Assembly (NCBI GenBank): GCA_035403225.1
Contig: DAONET010000009.1
Span: forward strand, 9,418-73,417
Source of the DNA: DAIRDK01 sp035403225
Lineage (GTDB): Bacteria; Bacteroidota; Bacteroidia; Bacteroidales; FEN-979
DNA length: 64,000 bases
Reading direction: 5' to 3'
The translations under genes were made by a program, and so were the position numbers. Under the pieces are notes generated by a model. That model did not search any database. It saw nothing but the letters and a program-made list of their open reading frames with translations, and was not told the DNA's origin. Positions 45,611 to 54,786 of the stretch are shown piece after piece (the first letter of the stretch is position 1; every line of letters begins with the position of its first letter).

Positions 45611-46521
45611 AGTCATTGAAAACCCTCCTCGTGGTGATGCTGTTGCTCCTCACTGCAGGATCCATGAAGGGACAGGAGTTTAACTGCATGATCAGCGTTC
45701 AGTTGGAGAAGGTCGAAGCGGCAGATAAAAAGATCTTTGAGACGCTTCAGACAGCCATTTATGAATTCATGAATAACCGCAAATGGACCAACTACGATAT
45801 CCGGCTGGAAGAACGAATTGAATGTACCCTCCTGATATCCATTAAAGATCGCCCCAGTACGGACGAATTCAGGGGATCGATCAACGTGGTGCTTCGCCGG
45901 CCGATATACAATACTTCCTATAATTCGGTACTTCTAAATCATTTAGATAAAGACTTTTACTTTAAATATTCCGAGTACCAGCCGCTGGATTATTCCGACG
46001 GCTCTTTCTCTTCCAACCTGACCCAGGTACTGGCTTATTATGCCAACATCATGCTTGGTTTTTATTTCGATTCCTTCAGTCTCGACGGCGGCTCGCCTTT
46101 CTTTAACAAGGCCATGGAAATCGTCAATGTTGCCCAAAGCGCTCCCGAACCGGGATGGAAATCATACGACAGCCAGAAAAACCGTTACTGGCTGATTGAA
46201 AATATATTGAATAGCAGCACTTCCGGCATCCGGAATTTCGTGTACAAATATCACCGGCTCGGTCTTGATCAGATGTATGACAAAAATGACCTGGGACGGA
46301 CTGCTATCACGGAAAGTCTGAATCTGCTGAACGATGTTTACAATGCCAAACCAGGACTTTATCTGCTTCAGATGATTCTTGATGCAAAAAAAGATGAATT
46401 TGTAAACATTTATTCCGACTCCAAGGTTCCTCCCATGGAAAAAAATAATGTGGTGAATATCCTGAAAGAAATTGATCCGGCCAATGGATCAAAATATCTT
46501 ACTATCTTAGAGTCGAAATAA
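45607..46521 (+). CDS. DUF4835 family protein (type IX secretion-associated, PorD-like)
   Basis: This 304-aa secreted protein has a signal peptide (about residues 1-22, ending MKGQEF). It matches DUF4835: CMISVQLEKVEAADKKIFETLQTAIYEFMNNRKWT near the start and QVLAYYANIMLGFYFDSFSLDGGSPFFNKA near 140. Some annotations label this family PorD, a component linked to the type IX secretion system; I use that as a hint rather than proof. Four T9SS cargo proteins in the window fit. It is coupled to coaBC by a 4-nt overlap. Confidence 0.83.
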   Translation: MKSLKTLLVVMLLLLTAGSMKGQEFNCMISVQLEKVEAADKKIFETLQTAIYEFMNNRKWTNYDIRLEERIECTLLISIKDRPSTDEFRGSINVVLRRPIYNTSYNSVLLNHLDKDFYFKYSEYQPLDYSDGSFSSNLTQVLAYYANIMLGFYFDSFSLDGGSPFFNKAMEIVNVAQSAPEPGWKSYDSQKNRYWLIENILNSSTSGIRNFVYKYHRLGLDQMYDKNDLGRTAITESLNLLNDVYNAKPGLYLLQMILDAKKDEFVNIYSDSKVPPMEKNNVVNILKEIDPANGSKYLTILESK

Positions 46522-46560
46522 TTCGAGTCTGATTCACATTTTTATATTTTACTGATTAAC

Positions 46561-48219
46561 ATGCTGTTAAAGCTATTCATCGAAAATTATGCTTTAATTG
46601 ATAAGTTGGAGATTGAATTCTCCGACGGGCTTACGGTAATCACCGGGGAAACAGGCGCCGGGAAGTCCATCCTGGTCGGAGCTCTGTCACTGATCCTGGG
46701 AGGAAGAGCCGACACAACGGTTCTCACCGATCCGGGCAGGAAATGTATTGTGGAAGGGTTAGTGCAACTTTCACGTTATGAGGGACTCAGGGAGTTCTTT
46801 TCGAATAATGATATTGATTATGATGATCATACGGTTATCCGTCGTGAAATTGCTCCCGGAGGAAAATCAAGAGCCTTTATCAACGATACTCCGGTCAGTG
46901 TCTCTCAACTGAAAGAGTTAGGCGAACAACTGGTAAATATCCACTCGCAGCATTCTGTCATCACCCTGAATGATCCTTCTTTTCAACTGGCCGTGGTGGA
47001 TGATTATGCGCGTAATCAGCAGGATCTGGTGAAATACAGAGATTTGTTCCGGGATTACACGGAACAAGGGCGAATTCTTGCCGGATTGCTTGAAACGGAG
47101 AAGAAAAGCAAAGCCGAACAGGATTATTATCAGTTCGTGTTGGATGAACTGGAAAAAGCCAACCTGGTGGAAGGAGAACAGGAGGAGTTGGAACAACAAC
47201 AGGAGGTCCTTGCTCATGCCGGTGAGATCAAATCGTGTTTGTTAAGATCAATCCAGGAACTTTCGGGAGAGGAAGTAAGTTTACTCTCCGTGCTTTCAGG
47301 GATTATCAACGCCTTGGGAACTGTTTCCGGCTATCGGAATGATATTAAAGTAATAGTTGAAAGACTTAAGTCTAACCAGATAGATATCAAGGATATATTA
47401 TCTGAAATAGAACATATTGAACCAACCATTTCCTTCGATCAGGCCGAGAGTGATGCTACTTCTTCGCGACTTGATTTGATATACCGGTTAGAAAAGAAAC
47501 ACCTGGTGCAATCGGTAGGGGAATTGATTACGGTCCGCGAGGATATTGCCGCGCGGTTAGGAAAAACGATCCGGATGGGTGAGCAGATCGTCGAACTGGA
47601 GAAAAAAATGGCGCAGGAAGAAGCAGAACTGAAGTCCCTGGCCCGGGGTATTTCCGGTAAACGTACCGCCGCCATTCCTCCTCTGGAAAAAGAGATGGTC
47701 AGGCTGCTCACGCTGCTGGGTATGCCATTTGCCCGGTTTAGCGTGATGATTGAACAGGGCGATGTACTGAAAAAGGATGGGTTTGATCGTGTTAAGTTCC
47801 TGTTTTCCGCCAACAAGGGAGTTGAATTGAATGATCTGTCAAAAGTGGCTTCCGGAGGTGAGTTATCCCGACTGATGCTGAGCATCAAATCGTTGCTCAC
47901 CAGGAAAAACCTGCTTCCCACCGTGATCTTTGATGAGATTGACAGTGGCATTTCCGGAGAGATCGCCGGGAAAGTAGGGAGCATTATGAAGAACATGTCG
48001 AAGCACATGCAGGTGATCGTGATCACGCATCTCCCGCAGATTGCAGGGAAAGGCGATTCTCATCTGTGGGTTTATAAGAAAGACAGTACCGACGTGACCC
48101 GATCGATGATCCGGAAACTTACCGACGGAGAACGGGTGAAGGAAATTGCCCGGATGTTAAGCAGTGAAAAAGTCACGGAAGCGGCAGTAATGACGGCCAG
48201 GGAATTGCTGAAAGATTAA
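46561..48219 (+). CDS. recN: DNA repair protein RecN
   Basis: This 552-aa SMC-like ATPase acts in double-strand break repair. Walker A is ITGETGAGKS near residue 27. Two long coiled-coil arms run from about 150 to 390. The signature ASGGELSRLMLSIK is near 430 and Walker B PTVIFDEIDSGISG near 460. Length is normal for the family. It follows the DUF4835 gene with a 39-nt spacer and precedes fabI by 28 nt. Confidence 0.95.
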   Translation: MLLKLFIENYALIDKLEIEFSDGLTVITGETGAGKSILVGALSLILGGRADTTVLTDPGRKCIVEGLVQLSRYEGLREFFSNNDIDYDDHTVIRREIAPGGKSRAFINDTPVSVSQLKELGEQLVNIHSQHSVITLNDPSFQLAVVDDYARNQQDLVKYRDLFRDYTEQGRILAGLLETEKKSKAEQDYYQFVLDELEKANLVEGEQEELEQQQEVLAHAGEIKSCLLRSIQELSGEEVSLLSVLSGIINALGTVSGYRNDIKVIVERLKSNQIDIKDILSEIEHIEPTISFDQAESDATSSRLDLIYRLEKKHLVQSVGELITVREDIAARLGKTIRMGEQIVELEKKMAQEEAELKSLARGISGKRTAAIPPLEKEMVRLLTLLGMPFARFSVMIEQGDVLKKDGFDRVKFLFSANKGVELNDLSKVASGGELSRLMLSIKSLLTRKNLLPTVIFDEIDSGISGEIAGKVGSIMKNMSKHMQVIVITHLPQIAGKGDSHLWVYKKDSTDVTRSMIRKLTDGERVKEIARMLSSEKVTEAAVMTARELLKD

Positions 48220-48247
48220 TGTTTCATCTGATTTATTGATCGAAGAA

Positions 48248-49078
48248 ATGACCGGTAATTTATTATCAGGAAAGAAAGGCATCATATTCGGAGCGCTGGA
48301 CAATAATTCCATCGCTTGGAAAGTTGCCGAGAAAGTATGTGATGAAGGAGCGATCATTACGTTAACCAATACTCCTTCGGCAATCCGTATCGGGCAGATC
48401 AGCGAGTTGGCCCTTTCGTGTAATGCCCGGGTCATTCCGGCCGATGCTACCAATGAAGAGGACCTGGAGAAGGTTTTCAGGGAATCCGTGGAAATACTGG
48501 GAGGGAAGATTGATTTTGTACTTCACGCCATCGCCATGTCCATGAACGTCAGAAAAAAAAATAATTACGATAAGCTGAATTACGATTTCTATCACAAAAC
48601 CCTCGACATCTCTGCCATTTCGTTCCATAAAATGCTTCAGGTGGCTAAAAAGCTTGATGCCATCAACGAGTGGGGGTCGGTGGTAGCGCTTACCTATATC
48701 GCTTCCCAACGGTCATTTTACGGGTATAACGACATGGCAGATGCTAAAGCGTTGCTGGAATCCATTTGCCGCAATTTCGGCCATATCTATGGGATCGAAA
48801 AGCATGTACGCATCAATACCGTTTCACAATCACCCACTCCAACCACTGCCACCGGTCTTATTAAAGACATGGACGCTATAATGGACTATGCCGGTCGGAT
48901 GTCACCCCTCGGCAATGCTACGGCAGAGGAATGTGCCGGCTTCTGTACGCTATTGTTCTCAGACCTCACCAGGAAGGTCACTATGCAGAACCTTTTCCAT
49001 GATGGAGGATTCTCTGCCATGGGAATGAGCCACAGTGTAATGGAGCCCTACAGCCAGGTCACCAGGGAGCGGCCGTAA
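48248..49078 (+). CDS. fabI: Enoyl-[acyl-carrier-protein] reductase FabI
   Basis: This 276-aa NADH-dependent reductase performs the last step of the fatty-acid elongation cycle. The nucleotide-binding start is GKKGIIFGALDNNSIAW. The SMNV region and the catalytic pattern Tyr-x6-Lys (GYNDMADAK near residues 160-168), preceded by another conserved Tyr (TYIASQRSF), identify FabI among SDRs. ATG 48248 fits the family better than TTG 48236. Confidence 0.93.
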   Translation: MTGNLLSGKKGIIFGALDNNSIAWKVAEKVCDEGAIITLTNTPSAIRIGQISELALSCNARVIPADATNEEDLEKVFRESVEILGGKIDFVLHAIAMSMNVRKKNNYDKLNYDFYHKTLDISAISFHKMLQVAKKLDAINEWGSVVALTYIASQRSFYGYNDMADAKALLESICRNFGHIYGIEKHVRINTVSQSPTPTTATGLIKDMDAIMDYAGRMSPLGNATAEECAGFCTLLFSDLTRKVTMQNLFHDGGFSAMGMSHSVMEPYSQVTRERP

Positions 49079-49086
49079 AAAGTTGC

Positions 49087-49115
49087 TTTGAACTTACCCT
49101 TTTTTCGTATCTTTG
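49087..49115 (+). promoter_or_regulatory. Promoter for the etf operon
   Basis: TATCTTTG (49108-49115) matches TAnnTTTG. TTTG at 49087-49090 lies 17 nt upstream, within the range reported for flavobacteria. The leader would be about 35 nt. Confidence 0.62.
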
Positions 49116-49155
49116 CCGCTTGAAATCAGCCTTTTTTTATTTAAATTATCTGTAA

Positions 49156-49905
49156 ATGAAGATATTAGTTTGTATTAGCCATGTGCCTGACACAACCACC
49201 AGGGTTAAATTTATTGATGATTTTAAAAAATTGGATACCGCTGGTATTCAGTGGGTTATTAATCCATGGGATGAGTTGTCTCTGACCCGCGCTCTTGAAT
49301 TGAAAGATGATAAAGCGAACGGGATTGAGAAAGTAACGGTTGCTCATGTAGGAACCATTGCCACCGAACCGACGATCAGAAAAGCCCTGGCAATCGGCGC
49401 TGATGATGCGATCAGGGTGGATGCTGAACCTTCCGATGCCTATTTTGTAGCGGAGCAACTGGCAGAAGTCATTAAAAAGGAGCCATATGACATTATCTTC
49501 TGCGGAATAGAATCAAGCGATTATAATGGATCCATGGTAGGAGGGATGCTGGCAGAATTCTTAGGATATCCTTCTGTTTCCGCCGTTTCTTCCTTAACTA
49601 TCGAGAACGGACAACCGGTGATCACGCGCGAAATTGACGGCGGCAAGGAAATTCTTTGTGTTCCGGCGCCTGTCGTGGCCATTGTGCAGAAGGGGATTGC
49701 CAAAGAACCCCGTATTGCGGCCATGCGCGGCATCATGATGGCCCGTACCAAACCCATCAGAGTGATTGCTCCGGCAGTCGTGTCGCCCGTTAGCGAACTG
49801 GTTGGATACGAAATGCCCAAGCCAAGGGCTGCTTGTAAATTTGTTGATGCGGAAAATCCGAAACAATTAATCGAACTGCTTCAGAATGAGGCGAAAGTAA
49901 TCTGA
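49156..49905 (+). CDS. etfB: Electron transfer flavoprotein beta subunit
   Basis: This 249-aa subunit begins KILVCISHVPDTTTRVKF and has the adenine-nucleotide-binding DIIFCGIESSDYNGSMVGGMLAEFLGYPSV near residue 115, typical of EtfB. With EtfA it accepts electrons from acyl-CoA dehydrogenase through FAD. It is the first gene of a four-gene unit with etfA, a membrane Fe-S oxidoreductase and an acyl-CoA dehydrogenase. No NADH-bifurcation partner is visible, which suggests the linear (non-bifurcating) use. Confidence 0.94.
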   Translation: MKILVCISHVPDTTTRVKFIDDFKKLDTAGIQWVINPWDELSLTRALELKDDKANGIEKVTVAHVGTIATEPTIRKALAIGADDAIRVDAEPSDAYFVAEQLAEVIKKEPYDIIFCGIESSDYNGSMVGGMLAEFLGYPSVSAVSSLTIENGQPVITREIDGGKEILCVPAPVVAIVQKGIAKEPRIAAMRGIMMARTKPIRVIAPAVVSPVSELVGYEMPKPRAACKFVDAENPKQLIELLQNEAKVI

Positions 49906-49936
49906 TCAATAATCAAAGAAAAACAACAACCAAGAT

Positions 49937-50908
49937 ATGTCTGTATTAGTATTTCTTGAAAACTGGGATGGTAAATTTAAAAAATTCACTTTCGAATTGG
50001 CTTCTTATGCTGCAAAAGTAGCGGAGATGCTGAATACCACCCCTGTAGCGTTATCACTTGGCACAGTGGAACAATCCGAACTGGAAAAAGTCTGTAAATA
50101 TGGAATCAGCCGGATCATCTCGGCTTCGAATCCTGAACTTTCCGTTTTGGATAACCAGGTATATACCTCGGTCATTGCCGGCATTGCCAAACAGGAAAAC
50201 ACCACTGTCATTGTTTTAGCTAACAACAATACGGGTAAAGCGCTGGCGCCAAGGTTATCGGCCAGGCTTCAGGCTGCTGTCGGATCAGGTGTCAGCAAGC
50301 TTCCTCTCAGCACGGAACCCTTCGTTATTTATAAAAAGGTATTTTCTGGTAACGCTTTTGCAGATGTAGCGCTGAAAAGCGCGGTGAAAATTCTGACCTT
50401 ATCTCAGAATTCTTTCGATTTGATTGAGAATCCTGTTACCCCGGCGATTGAATCTGTTCAGGCTTCCATTGAGCCCGGCATGATGAAAACGCAGGTGAAA
50501 GAAGTCCAGAAACAAACTGGCAAGATCCTTCTTACCGATGCCGAGATTGTCGTCTCTGGTGGCCGTGGAATGAAATCCCCTGATAACTGGGGCCCACTGA
50601 CCGAGCTGGCGGAACTTCTCGGAGCGGCTACCGCCTGTTCCCGTCCCGTTTCCGACGAAGGCTGGCGTCCCCACGAAGAGCATACCGGTCAAACCGGAAA
50701 AATCATCGCCCCGAACCTGTACATGGCCATCGGGATCTCCGGCGCCACCCAACACCTGGCTGGTATCAGCTCTTCCAAGTACATCGTTGCCATCAATACC
50801 GATAAGGATGCTCCCATCTTTGAGGCAGCCCAGTACGGCATTGTCGGCGACGCTATGAAAGTGCTCCCCAAATTGGTGGAAGCTGTTAAAGAAATTAAGA
50901 AGAATTAG
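49937..50908 (+). CDS. etfA: Electron transfer flavoprotein alpha subunit
   Basis: This 323-aa subunit carries the FAD-binding C-terminal domain (about 200-320). Motifs are VSGGRGMKSPDNWGPLTELAELLGA near 212, GWRPHEEHTGQTGKIIAPNLYMAIGISGATQHLAGI near 248 and AINTDKDAPIFEAAQYGIVGD near 282. It lies 31 nt after etfB and 2 nt before the Fe-S oxidoreductase, so the complex is made as one unit. Confidence 0.95.
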   Translation: MSVLVFLENWDGKFKKFTFELASYAAKVAEMLNTTPVALSLGTVEQSELEKVCKYGISRIISASNPELSVLDNQVYTSVIAGIAKQENTTVIVLANNNTGKALAPRLSARLQAAVGSGVSKLPLSTEPFVIYKKVFSGNAFADVALKSAVKILTLSQNSFDLIENPVTPAIESVQASIEPGMMKTQVKEVQKQTGKILLTDAEIVVSGGRGMKSPDNWGPLTELAELLGAATACSRPVSDEGWRPHEEHTGQTGKIIAPNLYMAIGISGATQHLAGISSSKYIVAINTDKDAPIFEAAQYGIVGDAMKVLPKLVEAVKEIKKN

Positions 50909-50910
50909 CG

Positions 50911-52977
50911 ATGGCACGGCAGATCATTTTTGCGATCGCACTGCTCATTACCCTTTCCGTTTTTGCTTATTCGATCGCCCGGATCATCCGGTTTTTTAAA
51001 CTTACCAGGAAAGGCTTTCCGGTCAGACATCTGGGCCGTCGTTTCAACCTGATGATGAACGTGGCTTTCGGGCAGACCAAGATCTTCCGTCGTCCGGTCA
51101 TCGGTTTCTTTCACGCACTGGTTTTCTGGGGCTTCTGTGTCATTCTTTTCGGCAGCATCGAAATGGTTATCGACGGGCTGTCCGGAACCAATCAGGCACT
51201 CAGTATCCTGGGACCGGTTTACAATGTGATCATCGCCTCCGGCGATATCTTTTCCGTGCTGGTCGGGATTTCTATCATTATTTTCCTCATCCGTCGAATC
51301 TTCCTGCATATACGGAGGTTTGAAGGGATCGAAATGAAAAAGATCTCCCATATCGATGCGAATGTAGCGCTCACGATCATCCTCCTGCTCATGGTTTCAC
51401 TGCTGGGCATGAATATCGCTGGTTTACAATACAGTAAATTGACCGGTACCGAGCATCACGGATGGTTTCCTATCAGCAAACTTATTGTAGGATGGTTCCC
51501 TGCCAACTCGGCCGATAGCGCCCTGACTTTCAAGGAAATTTTCTGGTGGACCCATATTTTACTGATTTTCCTGTTTGCTAACCTTCTCCCATACTCCAAG
51601 CATTTTCATGTTTTCCTCTCGATCCCGAATGTATTCCTTTCAAGGTTGGATCCCTTGGGAAAACTGACTACCATGGAGAGTATCACCCGTGAGGTGAAAA
51701 TGATGATGGATCCTTCCACCGCCTATGCGGCTCCGGCAGCTGATGCTCCGGTGGAACGCTTCGGAGTGAAGGATGCAGAAGATGTGGTCTGGAAAAGTTA
51801 TTTCGATTCCCTTTCATGTACCGAATGCGGACGCTGCACTTCCGTTTGCCCGGCTAATTTTACGGGAAAACGTCTGTCGCCACGTAAAGTCATGATGGAT
51901 CTTCGGGCCCGCATGAAGGAAAAAGGTCCGGAAATGATCAAAAACGGGAAGGACTTTTCTGACAACAAATCCCTGGTCAGGGATTATATCACCGAAGAAG
52001 AGTTGTGGGCTTGTACTACCTGCAACGCTTGCGCCCGTGAATGTCCCATTGATATCAATCAGCCTTCTCTGATCATCGAGATGAGACGCTACCTGGTGAT
52101 GGAAGAAGGATCAGCGCCCGGCGGGCTGAAAACGATGTTCAGCAACATCGAAAACAATGGAGCTCCCTGGCAGTATTCTCCCGAAGACCGTGCTATTCCT
52201 GATGCACCGGTGATGGCTGACCTTTTTGCCCGCGGCGAAAAACCGGAATATCTCTTCTGGGTTGGCTGTGCAGGTGCATACGATGACCGGTATAAGAAAG
52301 TGACCAGGGCCTTTATGAAGATCATGGACCATTTGAAGGTCAGTTATGCTGTGCTGGGTAAAGAAGAATCCTGCACCGGCGATCCTGCCCGCAGAGCCGG
52401 TAATGAAATGCTTTATCAAATGCAGGCTCTTCAGAATATTTCAGTGTTAGATAATTATCAGGTAAAGAAGATTCTGACCATATGCCCGCATTGCTATAAC
52501 ATCTTTAAAAATGAGTATCCTGACCTTGGCGGCAACTATGAAGTGGAAAATTACATCACTTTCCTCGACAGAGCTATCACCGAAGGAAAGCTGGTCCTTG
52601 ACGGAACTATTTTAAAGGATGCGAAGATCACTTACCACGACCCGTGTTACCTGGGCCGCGCCAACGATATCTATGCGGAACCCCGTTCCATCCTGAAACA
52701 ACTGACGGATAACCTTACGGAAATGGACCGCAACCACAGCTTCTCCATGTGTTGTGGAGCAGGTGGCGCCCAGATGTTCAAAGAAGCAGAACCCGGGGAA
52801 AAGGAAGTTTTCATGGAAAGAACGGAGCAAGCCCTTGCTACCGGCGCTTCCGTGATCGCTACTGCCTGCCCGTTCTGCATGAATATGATCACCGACGGGA
52901 TCAAGTATAAAAACCGCGAGCAGGATGTAAAGAATTACGACATCGCGGAATTAATTGCACAATCACTTGGATTATAA
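50911..52977 (+). CDS. Membrane Fe-S ETF:quinone oxidoreductase (EMO/DUF224-like, heterodisulfide-reductase-related)
   Basis: This 688-aa protein has an N-terminal membrane domain with about five helices (near residues 1-25, 65-90, 105-130, 150-170 and 208-235) that carries His residues able to bind heme (FFHALVF, THILLIF, KHFHVF), as in NarI-like subunits. It is followed by two 4Fe-4S motifs (CTECGRCTSVCP near 305 and CTTCNACARECP near 370). Two CCG domains follow (GCAGAYDD, CPHCYN near 525; YHDPCYLG, CCGAGGAQMF near 610). This matches Fe-S flavoprotein:menaquinone oxidoreductases of anaerobes that reoxidise ETF. Heme binding is inferred. It is placed 2 nt after etfA. Confidence 0.87.
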   Translation: MARQIIFAIALLITLSVFAYSIARIIRFFKLTRKGFPVRHLGRRFNLMMNVAFGQTKIFRRPVIGFFHALVFWGFCVILFGSIEMVIDGLSGTNQALSILGPVYNVIIASGDIFSVLVGISIIIFLIRRIFLHIRRFEGIEMKKISHIDANVALTIILLLMVSLLGMNIAGLQYSKLTGTEHHGWFPISKLIVGWFPANSADSALTFKEIFWWTHILLIFLFANLLPYSKHFHVFLSIPNVFLSRLDPLGKLTTMESITREVKMMMDPSTAYAAPAADAPVERFGVKDAEDVVWKSYFDSLSCTECGRCTSVCPANFTGKRLSPRKVMMDLRARMKEKGPEMIKNGKDFSDNKSLVRDYITEEELWACTTCNACARECPIDINQPSLIIEMRRYLVMEEGSAPGGLKTMFSNIENNGAPWQYSPEDRAIPDAPVMADLFARGEKPEYLFWVGCAGAYDDRYKKVTRAFMKIMDHLKVSYAVLGKEESCTGDPARRAGNEMLYQMQALQNISVLDNYQVKKILTICPHCYNIFKNEYPDLGGNYEVENYITFLDRAITEGKLVLDGTILKDAKITYHDPCYLGRANDIYAEPRSILKQLTDNLTEMDRNHSFSMCCGAGGAQMFKEAEPGEKEVFMERTEQALATGASVIATACPFCMNMITDGIKYKNREQDVKNYDIAELIAQSLGL

Positions 52978-53004
52978 AACCAACAGATACGTAAACCAAT
53001 CAGT

Positions 53005-54786
53005 ATGAATAATAAGAAAGTGTTGAAAAGCGGAGAGTTCCTCGTTGAGGAGATCAACCCGAATGATATTTTTATTCCTGAAGAGTTCAATGAAGAACAG
53101 GTAATGATTGCGCAGACCTGTAGCGATTTCCTGGAAACGGAACTCTATCCTAACCTTAACCAGATTGATTCGCCCGATATCCAACTGATGAAATCTACCC
53201 TGAAGAAAGCGGGAGAACTTGGTCTGATGGGCATTTGTATCCCTGAAGAATACGGCGGTTTTGGACAGGATTTTATCACTCAGATGCATGTTGCCGAAGT
53301 TATTGGCGCAGGTTATTCATTCTCTGTTGCATTTATGGCTCATTGCGGTATTGGTACTTTACCTATCATGTATTATGGCAATGAAGATCAGCGTCAGCGT
53401 TACGTCACCAAGCTGGCCACCGGCGAATACCTCGGCGCCTATTGCCTTACCGAACCCGGTGCCGGCAGTGATGCCAACTCGGGTAAAACACATGCCACCC
53501 TTTCCGAAGACGGGAAACATTATATCCTCAACGGACAGAAGATGTGGATCACCAATGCTAACCTGGCCGATGTTCAGACCGTTTTCGCCAAGATCGACCA
53601 CGATCGCGTTCTCAGCGCCTTTATCGTTGAACGGGCATTCCCCGGTGTAGTAGTCAACCCCGACGAACACAAAATGGGGATCAAAGGTTCTTCCACTGCC
53701 CAGATCTTCTACAACGACGTGAAAGTTCCTGTTGAAAACCTTATCGGTAAGAGGGGCGAAGGATTCCGGGTTGCCCTGAGTATCCTTCACATGGGCCGTA
53801 TCAAACTGGGCGCTAACGTTCTCGGCGCTTCGAAAAAAGCTATTACCGATTCCGTAAAATATGCCAATGAACGCAAACAGTTCAACACGTTCATTTCTTC
53901 CTTCGGAGCCATCCAGTATAAACTTGCCCAGCAGGTTATCCGTACCTGGGGACTTGATTCTGCCATCTATAAACTGAGTAAAGATATCGATGATCAGATC
54001 AACCGGAATAAAGAATCGGGCATGGATAAAGGCCGCGCCAGCATTGAAGGCATCAGCCATTATGCGGTAGAAGCAGCTATTGTTAAAGTCTTCGGATCAG
54101 AAGTACTTGATTATGTGATCGATGAAACGGTTCAGATCCACGGCGGAATGGGTTATTCCGCGGAAGTGGCTGCTGAAAGAGGCTATCGTGATTCCAGGAT
54201 TAACAGAATCTTTGAAGGCACAAATGAAATCAACCGTTTGCTTGTTTCCGATACAGCTATGAAACGTGCCATGAAAGGCGAATATGATCTCTTCGGAAAA
54301 GCGGAAGCGCTTTACAATGCCGAACAGGTAGCTGAAGTGAAAACTGGATCCGAATCTTTTTACGAAGAAAAGATGCGGAATATCCGGAACTTCAAGAAAG
54401 CCATCATGCTGCTCATCCACGGCGCCAACAAACGCTATGCAAAGAACCTGGTGAACGAACAGGAAGTGATGAACAACATCTCCGAAATGATGATGGAAAC
54501 TTACGTGGCTGAATCCATGGCACTCAGATTTGAGAAAATCAGAATGACCAGGGGAGAAGAAGCTACCACCATTCTTCGCGATATCCTGGATGTGTTTGTT
54601 TACGATGCTGCTGACTTGATCCGTAAGAACGGATGCGATGGCATATACTCCTTCGGAGAATTCGAAAATTCAGCGAAGGTTATCAGGGCAATCAAGGATT
54701 GCACCTGTGTGAATCCCGTAAATGTAAAAGATGCCCGCAGAAGAATTGCGGCAAAATTAATTGAAGATAACGCTTACCGGTTCTAA
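53005..54786 (+). CDS. Acyl-CoA dehydrogenase
   Basis: This 593-aa FAD enzyme oxidises acyl-CoA to enoyl-CoA and passes electrons to ETF. It has the usual substrate and FAD motifs: AYCLTEPGAGSDANSG near residue 145, KMWITNANLADV near 178, MGYSAEVAAERGYRDSRINRIFEGTNEINRLL near 380, with the catalytic base Glu in EGTNE. A roughly 170-aa C-terminal extension makes it longer than medium-chain types (about 380 aa) and similar to the VLCAD-like class. It converges with clpC, and the stops overlap by 4 nt. Confidence 0.93.
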   Translation: MNNKKVLKSGEFLVEEINPNDIFIPEEFNEEQVMIAQTCSDFLETELYPNLNQIDSPDIQLMKSTLKKAGELGLMGICIPEEYGGFGQDFITQMHVAEVIGAGYSFSVAFMAHCGIGTLPIMYYGNEDQRQRYVTKLATGEYLGAYCLTEPGAGSDANSGKTHATLSEDGKHYILNGQKMWITNANLADVQTVFAKIDHDRVLSAFIVERAFPGVVVNPDEHKMGIKGSSTAQIFYNDVKVPVENLIGKRGEGFRVALSILHMGRIKLGANVLGASKKAITDSVKYANERKQFNTFISSFGAIQYKLAQQVIRTWGLDSAIYKLSKDIDDQINRNKESGMDKGRASIEGISHYAVEAAIVKVFGSEVLDYVIDETVQIHGGMGYSAEVAAERGYRDSRINRIFEGTNEINRLLVSDTAMKRAMKGEYDLFGKAEALYNAEQVAEVKTGSESFYEEKMRNIRNFKKAIMLLIHGANKRYAKNLVNEQEVMNNISEMMMETYVAESMALRFEKIRMTRGEEATTILRDILDVFVYDAADLIRKNGCDGIYSFGEFENSAKVIRAIKDCTCVNPVNVKDARRRIAAKLIEDNAYRF

